NCBI GenBank assembly: GCA_947502975.1
Contig: CANNBV010000009.1
Location: 1 to 51,452 of the forward strand
Direction of reading: 5' to 3'
Origin: an uncultured Flavobacteriaceae bacterium
GTDB lineage: Bacteria > Bacteroidota > Bacteroidia > Flavobacteriales > Flavobacteriaceae
DNA: 51,452 nt
Shown here: one piece after another, positions 34,303-42,015 of the stretch
How positions within the stretch are numbered: position 1 is the first letter of the stretch
Layout: each line of letters starts with the position of its first letter
Notes under the pieces: generated by a model
Told to the model about the DNA's origin: nothing
Database searches by the model: none
What the model saw: only the letters and a program-made list of their open reading frames with translations
Position numbers and translations under genes: made by a program

Positions 34303-34365
34303 CGAGCGCAGTCGAGGGGTTTGTTTAAATATTTTGATTACCAAATTAGGTCTCGACTGCGCTCG
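34303..34365. repeat. Inverted repeat of CGAGCGCAGTCGAG units between purK and purE
   Basis: CGAGCGCAGTCGAG (34303-34316) is exactly inverted as CTCGACTGCGCTCG (34352-34365) across 35 bases. A hairpin could form in the purK-purE transcript. The unit core also occurs inside the macroglobulin gene (20567-20588). It has no T-run, so it is unlikely to be a terminator. Confidence 0.85.
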
Positions 34366-34386
34366 ACCTGACATAAAGCAAATTTT

Positions 34387-34869
34387 ATGAAAAAAGTAGG
34401 TGTAATTATGGGGAGTAAGAGTGATCTTCCTGTGATGCAAGATGCAGTAGACATCTTAAAAGGTTTTGATATTGAAGTAGAAGTTGATATTGTATCAGCA
34501 CATCGTACCCCTGAAAAATTATTCGATTACGGGCAGCATGCGCACACAAGAGGTTTTGCTGTGGTTATTGCTGGTGCCGGTGGTGCTGCACATTTACCAG
34601 GAATGATTGCTTCTTTATCACCACTTCCTGTAATTGGTGTTCCTGTAAAAAGTAGTAATTCTATAGATGGTTGGGATTCTGTATTATCTATTTTACAAAT
34701 GCCTGGTGGCGTTCCTGTGGCAACTGTAGCCTTAAACGGTGCAAAAAACGCAGGTATTCTAGCAGCTCAAATTATTGGCTCTCATGATACGTGTGTTCTT
34801 GATAAAGTTATAGCTTACAAAGAAGGCTTAAAACTAAAAGTTCACGAATCTGCCAAGGATTTAAAATAG
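34387..34869 (+). CDS. purE: N5-carboxyaminoimidazole ribonucleotide mutase PurE (class I)
   Basis: 160 residues. It converts N5-CAIR to CAIR, the step after PurK. MGSKSDLPVM (9-18) and the SAHRTPEKLFDY active-site segment are standard, followed by IAGAGGAAHLPGMIASLS and GVPVKSSNSIDGWDSVLSILQMPGGVPVATVA. As a class I enzyme it works with the PurK product rather than AIR plus CO2. The purK-purE order on the same strand is the classical operon, here interrupted by the small palindromic repeat. Confidence 0.97.
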   Translation: MKKVGVIMGSKSDLPVMQDAVDILKGFDIEVEVDIVSAHRTPEKLFDYGQHAHTRGFAVVIAGAGGAAHLPGMIASLSPLPVIGVPVKSSNSIDGWDSVLSILQMPGGVPVATVALNGAKNAGILAAQIIGSHDTCVLDKVIAYKEGLKLKVHESAKDLK

Positions 34870-34870
34870 A

Positions 34871-34898
34871 GAAACCCCGACAAAAATGTCGAGGTTCC
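34871..34898. terminator. Imperfect terminator-like hairpin after purE
   Basis: GAAACCCCGAC pairs with GTCGAGGTTCC around AAAAAT with 9 of 11 pairs. No T-run follows, so it may be a decayed or inefficient terminator. Confidence 0.4.
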
Positions 34899-35021
34899 AT
34901 AGCTATTAACAATAATTCTTACGAGTTAAAAGTTAACTCCTCTGAAAAATCTGCGCGAAGATATAACTAATTTACTGTGCACGCATAATAAATTAAAATT
35001 TTAACACTTTTTTATTAAACA

Positions 35022-37058
35022 ATGATTGATTACTCATCGACAAACGGTTTTAATACACCATATAACACTGCTCCATTTTCTAAAATTAAAGATCAAGACT
35101 ATCTTCCTGCTTTTAAAAATGCTATAGCTGAAGCCAAAGCTGAAATAGATACTATAGTAAATAATGAAGCAGCTCCTACTTTTGAAAACACTATTGAAGC
35201 TCTGGATTTCTCAGGAGAAAAGCTAGATAGAATCTCTAGTATTTTTTTCAATTTAAATTCTGCTGAAACTAACGAAACCATTCAAAAAATTGCTCAAGAA
35301 GTATCTCCTCTACTTTCTGAGTTTAGTAATGATATTACATTAAACGAAAATTTATTCAAACGTGTAAAAGCTGTTTATCAGTCTAAAGATAAGCTTGATT
35401 TAACTATAGAACAACAGACACTATTAGATAAAAAATACAAAGGCTTTTCAAGAAATGGTGCAAATCTACCTGAAGACAAAAAGGCACAACTTCGAGAGAT
35501 TGATAAAAAACTGAGTCAGCTAAAATTAAAATTTGGCGAAAACGTATTAGCAGAAACGAACAAATTTGAAATGCTAATAACTGATGAGGCAGATCTTTCA
35601 GGACTTCCTGATGGTACAAAAGAAGCTGCTAAGCAATTGGCTGAAAGTAAAAACAAGGAAGGTTGGCTATTTACTTTAGATTACCCCAGCTATATTCCTT
35701 TTGTAACATATGCAGATAATCGAGAGTTACGCAAAAAAATGTCAATTGCTGCTGGTGCAAAAGCATTTAAAAACGATGATTTAGATAATCAAAATAATGT
35801 TCTAGATATCGTAAAATTGAGGTATGAACGTGCTAATCTTTTAGGGTATAAAACCCACGCACATTTTGTATTGGAAGAACGTATGGCTGAAACCCCAGAA
35901 AATGTTCAGAAGTTTTTAAATGAACTGTTAGAAAAAGCAAAGCCAGCTGCAGAACGTGAATTTCAAAATCTAGAAAGTTTTGCAAAAGATTTGGATGGCA
36001 TCGATCGACTTCAAAAATGGGATGGCGCTTATTATTCAGAAAAATTAAAACAAAAACTATTTAGTTTGGATGATGAGTTGTTAAAACCATATTTTAAGTT
36101 AGAAAATGTTATTAATGGTGCATTTACGATAGCCAACAAATTATTCGATTTACATTTTGAAGAAATTGATACTATAGATAAATATCATGAAGACGTCTTA
36201 ACCTATAAAGTCACGAATTCTAAAGGTGAATTTATTTCTATTTTTTATGCCGATTTTTTTCCAAGACCAGGAAAACGCAACGGCGCATGGATGACTATTT
36301 ACAAACCGCAATACATTAAAAATGGAGATAATAGTAGACCTCATATTTCTAACGTTTGTAATTTTACCAAACCAACAAAAACTAAACCATCCCTTTTAAC
36401 ATTTAACGAAGTGACTACGTTGTTCCATGAATTTGGTCATGCTCTTCATGGGATGCTGGCAAATACTATCTACCCCAGTTTATCTGGAACTAGTGTGTAT
36501 TGGGATTTTGTAGAATTACCAAGTCAGGTCATGGAAAACTGGTGTTATGAAAAAGAAGCTTTAGAGTTGTTTGCCACGCATTATGAAACTGGGGAAGTAA
36601 TTCCGATGGATTTAGTTGAAAAAATCAAAGCATCTGCTACTTTTCATGAAGGTATGCAAACCTTACGCCAACTAAGTTTTGGTTTATTAGATATGAGTTG
36701 GCATAGTCAAGACCCAACCCAAATAAAGGATGTAAAAACTCACGAATCAAAAGCTTTTGAAAACACCACATTGTATCCGGATGTAAAAGAAAATTGTATG
36801 AGTACAGCATTCTCACATATATTTCAAGGCGGGTATTCATCAGGTTATTACAGTTACAAATGGGCAGAAGTTTTAGATGCTGATGCTTTTGAATATTTTA
36901 AAACCCAAGGTATCTTTAATAAAACTGTAGCTGATAAATTTAAAGATAATGTACTAAGCAAAGGCGGTACAGAAAACCCAATGACGCTATACAAACGCTT
37001 TAGAGGTGCAGAACCGAAACCCGAAGCTTTGTTGAAACGGGCTGGATTGTTAAAATAA
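35022..37058 (+). CDS. dcp: M3-family metallopeptidase (peptidyl-dipeptidase Dcp-like)
   Basis: 678 residues, the usual length for Dcp/oligopeptidase A. No signal peptide is present, so it is cytoplasmic. The zinc motif HEFGH (469-473) in TLFHEFGHALHGML is characteristic of M3. The Glu ligand stretch is SGTSVYWDFVELPSQVMENW. The N-terminal opening (NGFNTPYNTAPFSKIKDQDYLPAFKNAI) is typical of Bacteroidota Dcp. It removes C-terminal dipeptides from peptides in protein turnover. It follows purE after about 150 bases and a hairpin, so it is probably independently transcribed. Confidence 0.95.
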   Translation: MIDYSSTNGFNTPYNTAPFSKIKDQDYLPAFKNAIAEAKAEIDTIVNNEAAPTFENTIEALDFSGEKLDRISSIFFNLNSAETNETIQKIAQEVSPLLSEFSNDITLNENLFKRVKAVYQSKDKLDLTIEQQTLLDKKYKGFSRNGANLPEDKKAQLREIDKKLSQLKLKFGENVLAETNKFEMLITDEADLSGLPDGTKEAAKQLAESKNKEGWLFTLDYPSYIPFVTYADNRELRKKMSIAAGAKAFKNDDLDNQNNVLDIVKLRYERANLLGYKTHAHFVLEERMAETPENVQKFLNELLEKAKPAAEREFQNLESFAKDLDGIDRLQKWDGAYYSEKLKQKLFSLDDELLKPYFKLENVINGAFTIANKLFDLHFEEIDTIDKYHEDVLTYKVTNSKGEFISIFYADFFPRPGKRNGAWMTIYKPQYIKNGDNSRPHISNVCNFTKPTKTKPSLLTFNEVTTLFHEFGHALHGMLANTIYPSLSGTSVYWDFVELPSQVMENWCYEKEALELFATHYETGEVIPMDLVEKIKASATFHEGMQTLRQLSFGLLDMSWHSQDPTQIKDVKTHESKAFENTTLYPDVKENCMSTAFSHIFQGGYSSGYYSYKWAEVLDADAFEYFKTQGIFNKTVADKFKDNVLSKGGTENPMTLYKRFRGAEPKPEALLKRAGLLK

Positions 37059-37086
37059 GTATATACATTTAATCGTTTAGGTGTTT

Positions 37087-37239
37087 ATGAAGTTTCTAAA
37101 ACTAATTAAACACCTTTTCTTTTTCATTTTCCTAACCGCACTTACTCAAGTTGGCGGAGTAATTTGGTTATTAAGTATTTGGATTTCAAAAATGCTTAAA
37201 AAGAAAAAAACTTTTTTTAACCTTTTTGAATCGGTGTAA
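37087..37239 (+). CDS. Small membrane protein or truncated gene (50 aa)
   Basis: An ATG at 37087 opens 50 codons: a basic N-terminus (MKFLKLIKH), one long hydrophobic helix (LFFFIFLTALTQVGGVIWLL) and a Lys-rich tail ending KTFFNLFESV. The ALTQVGGVIWLL core resembles the first helix of larger Bacteroidota membrane proteins, so this may be the 5' remnant of such a gene. It overlaps the convergent SnoaL-like gene by 23 bases. It could also be a real small protein; sequence alone does not decide. Confidence 0.4.
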   Translation: MKFLKLIKHLFFFIFLTALTQVGGVIWLLSIWISKMLKKKKTFFNLFESV

Positions 37240-37594
37240 AGAAGAACTCTTCTCTTACTATTTTGCCTTCTTCAACTTTATAAAGACAAACTTCTTCCAT
37301 TGATGTTCTTGGGGCTCCTTTGAAAGTTACATCCATTTTCATGGTACAAGCAAAAAAATTGTCTGCTACAATTGGATCTGATATTTCAGAACCATGAACT
37401 TCATCTGTCATGTCCTGAAATTGTTGCCCTTTAGCGATAACCGCTTCTAATCCTTCACAAATTTTCACTGGTGCCCCATCTGGATCTGGCTCTATACTTA
37501 TTATATTTGGTGCATATAACTCTTGTACAGCTTCAGCATACTGACCTTTTCTGCAATAATTCACTAATTTGTTTGCTACTTCTTGTGTTGTCAT
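37217..37594 (-). CDS. SnoaL-like/NTF2-fold protein
   Basis: 125 residues with the small NTF2/SnoaL alpha+beta barrel pattern: an N-terminal helix (TQEVANKLVNYCRKGQYAEAVQELYAPN), IISIEPDPDGAPVKICEGLEAV, the AKGQQFQDM helix, and strands HGSEISDPIVADNFFACTMKMDVTFKG and CLYKVEEGKIVREEFFF. Members include polyketide cyclases and steroid isomerases, but most, including this type, are of unknown function. The acidic EEG/EE loops are typical of cavity-lining residues. It is co-directional with the DUF2461 gene to its right (29-base gap). Confidence 0.82.
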   Translation of the reverse strand: MTTQEVANKLVNYCRKGQYAEAVQELYAPNIISIEPDPDGAPVKICEGLEAVIAKGQQFQDMTDEVHGSEISDPIVADNFFACTMKMDVTFKGAPRTSMEEVCLYKVEEGKIVREEFFFTPIQKG

Positions 37595-37623
37595 AATTTT
37601 GATTGATTTATATCATTAAATAT

Positions 37624-38280
37624 TTAAAATGCGTCATTTAAAAATTTATTTAAAGGTTTTATAGCTTCAAAATGTTCCTTAATTACAGTTACCAATTTTA
37701 GTGAATCGTAGTATTCAGAAATAGGTAATTCAGTCATAGCATAAAACTGCTTATTATAAATATGTTTTGTTTTATCCGATATTGTTTCAAATGACTTGTC
37801 TATGCGTTTAGCAGTTTCTCCCTTTAACTCTTTTAGTTTATTTTTGAAATTTTTAGAATTTATAATCTCTAAAAAACTCTCTACATTATCAGCAATATGG
37901 GCTCTTACCAATTTTAATTCTGGTGGTTTTATCATAAAAAGCCCTCCCCCTACATGAATACGATCTGCACTAATGCCCAAATAATAACCCGGTAACATCG
38001 ATTTTTTTCCATTAGGTGAAAAACCTGCCTTTAGCATTGTATGGTATGGTGTTTTATCTTTTGAAAAACGTACATCTCTATTTATTCTAAATATGGCTTT
38101 CTTCTCATCCTGTAAAATTCTAGAATCACATTCTCTTAATTCTGGAATTAATTCTGAAAGCAAATTCAAAAAAGGCTGTTTTACATCAATTTCATAACGC
38201 TTTTTGTTGTCATGAAACCATTCTCTGGTATTGTTATGATTTAATTCGTTAAAAAAATCTGTGTATGCTTTTGTTATCAT
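37624..38280 (-). CDS. DUF2461 domain protein
   Basis: 218 residues. NELNHNNTREWFHDNKKRYE at the N-terminus, RINRDVRFSKDKTPYHTMLKAGFSP in the middle and GYYLGISADRIHVGGGLFMIKPPEL are the diagnostic segments of DUF2461, found in bacteria and fungi without a known reaction. No signal peptide or membrane segment is present. It starts 1 base after the end of the following small gene at 38282 and precedes the SnoaL-like gene; the three minus-strand genes look like one transcript. Confidence 0.92.
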   Translation of the reverse strand: MITKAYTDFFNELNHNNTREWFHDNKKRYEIDVKQPFLNLLSELIPELRECDSRILQDEKKAIFRINRDVRFSKDKTPYHTMLKAGFSPNGKKSMLPGYYLGISADRIHVGGGLFMIKPPELKLVRAHIADNVESFLEIINSKNFKNKLKELKGETAKRIDKSFETISDKTKHIYNKQFYAMTELPISEYYDSLKLVTVIKEHFEAIKPLNKFLNDAF

Positions 38281-38281
38281 A

Positions 38282-38596
38282 TTACGATTGAATTAATTGT
38301 AAAGCTTTTTCTGTTAAGTCATACCATGATTTTTTGTAAGAAGCATCAAGTTGAAACCACCCAGATAAAGGTTTTTTACTTTTAAAAGGACTAAATACTT
38401 CTAAAGGAAGTTTATCATTTTCAGGGTTGAAATTTTTACCCAATTTAAAAACCATTTTCCCTTTGGTTGAAAAAAAAGCGAATACTTTTCCTTTGTAGTG
38501 AATAGCTTCAGAACTCATCATTTTTCCAACAGTAACATCTTTATTTAGTGAGCAAAAAGTGGTTCTAATATCTTCAAAATATGATTTAGCATCCAT
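38282..38596 (-). CDS. Small protein, TfoX/Sxy N-terminal-like
   Basis: 104 residues. VGKMMSSEAIHYKGKVFAFFS and KGKMVFKLG resemble the TfoX N-terminal fold (a substrate-less domain with a GMFG-like start and a GKxFA strand), here degenerate. The C-terminus SYKKSWYDLTEKALQLIQ is a helix similar to the end of that domain. No HTH or catalytic residues are visible. It is the first gene of a three-gene minus-strand run with DUF2461 (1-base gap). The assignment is tentative. Confidence 0.65.
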   Translation of the reverse strand: MDAKSYFEDIRTTFCSLNKDVTVGKMMSSEAIHYKGKVFAFFSTKGKMVFKLGKNFNPENDKLPLEVFSPFKSKKPLSGWFQLDASYKKSWYDLTEKALQLIQS

Positions 38597-38722
38597 AGCT
38601 TATCGTAAATTGTATCTTCAAATTTATTAAAATACTAAACCAACTAAGATGGTCAAAAATGACACTTTAAGGTGTTGGTTTCGACAAAAAATAATAGTAT
38701 TTTAGTCAACAAAATCACTAAG

Positions 38723-39718
38723 ATGAAACATGTAAGTATACTAGTGCCAAAAGCAAATGCCATTTTAAGTAGTGTTGTTGGTCCCTATAAAATATTTAGT
38801 AGTGTAAATCATTTCTTTTTACAATCTGGTAAGAGCGATGTACCTATTTTTGATATAAATTTAGTTGGTATTGATGAAAAAACAGTTTTATATGACGGTG
38901 CTTTTTCGATACACTGCACAGCGACAATAGAACAAATAGATAAAACGGATTTGATTATAATTCCTGCTGTGCTTCCGCAATTTGTACTCCAAGAATTAGA
39001 AACAAATTATGATTTTATTGCATGGATAAAAGAACAACGGTTACTACATAATGCTGAAATAGCTAGCCTTTGCATGGGTGCTTTTTTACTTGCGGAAACT
39101 GGATTGGTAGATGATAAACAATGTACGACACATTGGGCGGGTATTGAATTATTTAAACAACGTTATCCAAAAATTAATGTAAAACCTGAAAAGATTATAA
39201 CCGAAGAAGAAGGTATTTATTCAAGTGGAGGCGCTTATTCATTCTTAAATCTTATGGTGCATCTGGTTCAAAAATATTGTGGAAAAGAAGTTGCTATTTA
39301 TGTATCAAAAATGTTTGAAATTGAAATAGATAGGGATAACCAAAATCAGTTTGCCATTTTCAGAAGTCAAAAAGAGCATTCAGATATCTTGATAAAAAAA
39401 GCACAAACGTATATTGAGGCACATATCTCAGAGAAAATATCAATTGAAGAGCTTTCAAAAAAACTAGCAATAAGTTCTAGAAATTTTATTCGCCGTTTTA
39501 AAAAAGCAACAGGTAATACGCCTTTAGAATATATTCAGCGTGTAAAAATAGAAACAGCGAAACAAGAATTGGAATCATCTCAAAAAACAATAAGCGAGAT
39601 AATGTTTGCCATTGGCTATTCAGATACTAAAGCCTTTAGAGGTTTGTTTAAACGATATACTGGTATAACTCCAGTGGCATATAAACAAAAATATAACAGA
39701 GAATTGGTTAGCTATTAA
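38723..39718 (+). CDS. GlxA-type transcriptional regulator (DJ-1/PfpI + AraC HTH)
   Basis: 331 residues from the ATG at 38723, which gives MKHVSILVPK, the usual beta-1 start of the domain; a longer frame begins at 38672 with non-conserved residues. The N-terminal DJ-1/PfpI domain (1-~185) has the nucleophile-elbow region IASLCMGAFLLAETG with a Cys. The C-terminal AraC domain (~225-325) shows two helix-turn-helix units: ISIEELSKKLAISSRNFIRRFKKATG and ISEIMFAIGYSDTKAFRGLFKRYTG. Proteins of this type are ligand-sensing activators; the target genes are not evident. It precedes the GbsR-type regulator by 85 bases. Confidence 0.9.
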   Translation: MKHVSILVPKANAILSSVVGPYKIFSSVNHFFLQSGKSDVPIFDINLVGIDEKTVLYDGAFSIHCTATIEQIDKTDLIIIPAVLPQFVLQELETNYDFIAWIKEQRLLHNAEIASLCMGAFLLAETGLVDDKQCTTHWAGIELFKQRYPKINVKPEKIITEEEGIYSSGGAYSFLNLMVHLVQKYCGKEVAIYVSKMFEIEIDRDNQNQFAIFRSQKEHSDILIKKAQTYIEAHISEKISIEELSKKLAISSRNFIRRFKKATGNTPLEYIQRVKIETAKQELESSQKTISEIMFAIGYSDTKAFRGLFKRYTGITPVAYKQKYNRELVSY

Positions 39719-39752
39719 ATCCTATAATTAATAAAATTATATTATTTCAAAA

Positions 39753-39780
39753 TAAACTTTCAGTAATTATTGAAAGTTTA
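39753..39780. promoter_or_regulatory. Operator 1: perfect inverted repeat in front of the GbsR-type regulator
   Basis: TAAACTTTCA-N8-TGAAAGTTTA is a perfect 28-bp palindrome with 10-bp arms. Its right arm overlaps a candidate -33 TTG (39770-39772) of the regulator promoter. A near-identical repeat lies after the gene (40327). Autorepression by the encoded regulator is inferred. Confidence 0.75.
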
Positions 39781-39799
39781 GAAATTATTTATATCTTTG
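39770..39799 (+). promoter_or_regulatory. Promoter of the GbsR-type regulator (TTG-N19-TATCTTTG)
   Basis: TTG at 39770-39772 and TATCTTTG at 39792-39799 are separated by 19 bases, an excellent fit to the Bacteroidota -33/-7 pattern. The start codon follows 5 bases later, giving a very short leader. Confidence 0.6.
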
Positions 39800-39803
39800 T
39801 GCT

Positions 39804-40307
39804 ATGCAATATCAAGAAGCAAAAGAAAAATTTATTAGTACTTGGGGAAGCTTAGGTACATTGTGGGGCATCAATAAAGCGATGGCGCAGATACAAGCCT
39901 TGCTTTTTATTTCAACAAAACCATTATCTATGGAAGAGATTATGGAAGAATTGAAGATTTCCAGAGGTAATACGAGTATGAATTTGCGTCAATTAATGGA
40001 TTGGGGCATTGTAACCAAAGAAATAGTTCGAGGTGAACGCAAAGAATTTTTCACTACAGAAAAAGATGTTCAAGAATTGGCAAGAATAGTTGCAAAAGAA
40101 CGTAGTCGTAGAGAAATAAAACCTGTTATAAAAGTTCTAGAAGACGTCTCCTCTATTAAAGACGATGGCACACAAAAAACAAAGGAATTAATAAAGCAAA
40201 CTAAAGCTTTAAAAGATTTAACAGATGATTTAGACACTTTAATGAACAAACTCGTCAACCAAAAGCAAAACTGGTTAACAAAATCTGTTTTCAAATTGAT
40301 GAAATAG
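39804..40307 (+). CDS. GbsR/MarR-family transcriptional regulator
   Basis: 167 residues. A winged helix-turn-helix (about 25-90) contains ALLFISTKPLSMEEIMEELKISRGNTSMNLRQLMDWGIVTKEIVRGERKEFFTTE; the first helices and recognition helix (RGNTSMNLRQL) are typical of GbsR/MarR proteins such as those controlling membrane or compatible-solute genes. The C-terminal ~75 residues form a coiled coil for dimerisation. It lies between two matching inverted repeats, so it likely binds them and controls both itself and the four-gene operon behind it (40367-42927). The effector is unknown. Confidence 0.9.
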   Translation: MQYQEAKEKFISTWGSLGTLWGINKAMAQIQALLFISTKPLSMEEIMEELKISRGNTSMNLRQLMDWGIVTKEIVRGERKEFFTTEKDVQELARIVAKERSRREIKPVIKVLEDVSSIKDDGTQKTKELIKQTKALKDLTDDLDTLMNKLVNQKQNWLTKSVFKLMK

Positions 40308-40326
40308 GTATCAATTTTTTTTAAAT

Positions 40327-40354
40327 ATAACTTTCAATATTTTCTGAAAGTTTA
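40327..40354. promoter_or_regulatory. Operator 2: inverted repeat before the membrane-protein operon
   Basis: AACTTTCA (40329-40336) and TGAAAGTT (40345-40352) repeat the arms of operator 1 with the same 8-base spacer. It ends 12 bases before the start of the next gene, where a bound repressor would block transcription. Confidence 0.7.
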
Positions 40355-40366
40355 ATAATTTTATAA

Positions 40367-40720
40367 ATGAATTATAACATTCTATCATATATAATTTATG
40401 TTCCGATAATATTCTACATAATGATTTATGTTGGTTGGTTATTTTATAAAAACGGTGAAATATTCCTTCTTAATTTATTTCAAGGCGATAAATTACTTGT
40501 GAAAAACATTAACAACATACTATTGATAGGTTATTACTTGTTAAATCTTGGATATGCTATAATAAGTATCGCTTATTGGGAAAAAATTACCTCACTACCT
40601 GAAATGCTTAACGCTTTGAGTTATCATTTAGGAATAATAATCATTGGACTAGCAGTAATGCATTATAACAATGTGTTTTGTCTTACTTATTACTTAAAAT
40701 CAAAATTTTTAAATCAATAA
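40367..40720 (+). CDS. Small membrane protein, first of two paralogues
   Basis: 117 residues with three hydrophobic segments (about 7-27, 51-71 and 86-104). SYIIYVPIIFYIMIYVGWLFYKNGEIFLLNLFQGDKLLVKNINNILLIGYYLLNLGYA aligns with the next protein (IYLPIVIVLTIYVSKMLFKNGKLFMIDIFKGKEDIA), showing a tandem duplication. No named family is recognised. The FKNG(K/E)(L/I)F motif after helix 1 is shared and probably lies at the membrane face. It lies directly behind operator 2 and 3 bases before its paralogue. Confidence 0.72.
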   Translation: MNYNILSYIIYVPIIFYIMIYVGWLFYKNGEIFLLNLFQGDKLLVKNINNILLIGYYLLNLGYAIISIAYWEKITSLPEMLNALSYHLGIIIIGLAVMHYNNVFCLTYYLKSKFLNQ

Positions 40721-40723
40721 ATC

Positions 40724-41125
40724 ATGGAAAATTCAAAAATTATCATCGGCTATTTAATTTATTTACCAATAGTAATAGTTTTAACAATTTATGTATCTAA
40801 AATGCTTTTTAAAAATGGCAAACTATTTATGATAGACATTTTTAAAGGGAAAGAAGATATTGCGATAGCCACCAATAAACTTTTTGAAATAGGGTTTTAT
40901 CTTATAAATATAGGTTGGGCAATGCTAATCTTAAAAATTTCTTATCAAAGTATTAATGGTATGAGTTATCAAAATCTTATTGAAATATTAAGTAAAAAAA
41001 TTGGCGGATTTTCAATCTATCTGGGAGTGATGCTATTTATTAATCTTTACTTTTTCTTTAGAGGAAGACGAATTTCTAGACAGGCTCAAAATAAAGAAGT
41101 TCAAGTTCAAGTTCAAACCAAGTAA
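40724..41125 (+). CDS. Small membrane protein, second of two paralogues
   Basis: 133 residues, paralogous to the preceding protein: three helices, the shared FKNGKLF motif and an IGFYLINIGWAMLIL helix. The C-terminus is charged (RGRRISRQAQNKEVQ) and ends in VQVQVQTK, encoded by three tandem GTTCAA hexamers that can grow or shrink without frameshift. It starts 3 bases after its paralogue and 1 base before the methyltransferase, so the operon is tightly packed. The function is unknown. Confidence 0.72.
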   Translation: MENSKIIIGYLIYLPIVIVLTIYVSKMLFKNGKLFMIDIFKGKEDIAIATNKLFEIGFYLINIGWAMLILKISYQSINGMSYQNLIEILSKKIGGFSIYLGVMLFINLYFFFRGRRISRQAQNKEVQVQVQTK

Positions 41126-41126
41126 T

Positions 41127-42005
41127 ATGAAATCAACAGCACTAAACATTACAACTAAAACAGAAATGAATCGTATAGAAATGATTGATTTCTATAACGA
41201 AGCTACTGAAGATTATAAATTTTGGAGCAAGGATTATAACATGCACTTTGGGTATTTTGTGCCGTTTAAAACTAATCCATTGAAAAGAGATAGTATGTTA
41301 AATGAAATGAATCATCAAATCTTGAAAAAATTAGAACTTCCAAAAAAGGAAAAAACAAGTTTAGTTGATTTAGGATGTGGTATGGGTGGCAGTATGCGAT
41401 ACATGCTTAAAAAGAATAAACGCCTTACTGCTTTTGGTGTTACACTTTCAGAGTTTCAAGTGCAACAAGGTAACATGTTATTGAAGGGTTTAAATGGCGC
41501 AATCTTAAAAAAGAATTACAACCAAACTTCATTTGAGACTGAGACTTTTGATGCGGCGATAGCTGTTGAAAGCTTATGTCATTCTGGTCATAGTAAAAAC
41601 TCGATAGCTGAGGCTTTTCGAATTCTAAAACCTAATGGAACATTAGTAATTGCGGATGCCTTTTTAAAGAAAGACTCAAAAGACTTATGCCACGGTGGCA
41701 AATATGCGTACAGAAAACTATGTAATCATTGGAGTTTAGAAAAGCTTGAAACTATCGAGAACATGGTAGCACATTTAAAAGCTGCAGGTTTTAATGATGT
41801 AAAAGTTGAAGACGCTTCTTTTAGAGTAGCTCCTTCTGTTCTTCATGTACCATTTGCTATTTTAGGTTTTGCCTTTAAAAAACTTGTAAACTCAAAACAA
41901 TTAAAAAGAGAAAGTTTGCATAACTTAAAGGGTTCATTTTATGCCTTATTATCTGGGTTACACATGAAAAGTTTTGGATACTACATAATTAGCTGTACTA
42001 AATAA
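41127..42005 (+). CDS. Class I SAM-dependent methyltransferase
   Basis: 292 residues. Motif I is VDLGCGMGGS (80-89), followed by FGVTLSEFQVQQGN (motif II/post I region) and DAAIAVESLCHSGH with FRILKPNGTLVIADAF (motifs IV-V). The N-terminal segment DYKFWSKDYNMHFGYF resembles the entry of the tocopherol/cyclopropane-fatty-acid-type methyltransferases, which act on lipids or small isoprenoids. No signal peptide is present. In the operon it lies between the paired membrane proteins and the epimerase-like gene; a lipid or quinone substrate is an inference. Confidence 0.82.
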   Translation: MKSTALNITTKTEMNRIEMIDFYNEATEDYKFWSKDYNMHFGYFVPFKTNPLKRDSMLNEMNHQILKKLELPKKEKTSLVDLGCGMGGSMRYMLKKNKRLTAFGVTLSEFQVQQGNMLLKGLNGAILKKNYNQTSFETETFDAAIAVESLCHSGHSKNSIAEAFRILKPNGTLVIADAFLKKDSKDLCHGGKYAYRKLCNHWSLEKLETIENMVAHLKAAGFNDVKVEDASFRVAPSVLHVPFAILGFAFKKLVNSKQLKRESLHNLKGSFYALLSGLHMKSFGYYIISCTK

Positions 42006-42015
42006 ATTATTCATA

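Noticed and set aside
34303-34365. Purine riboswitch or terminator between purK and purE
   Set aside because: Only a simple inverted repeat is seen, with no conserved riboswitch core and no T-run.
37217-37239. Overlap of the small membrane frame with the SnoaL-like gene as evidence against the latter
   Set aside because: The SnoaL-like protein has a complete fold pattern and normal length, so the overlap instead makes the small frame uncertain.
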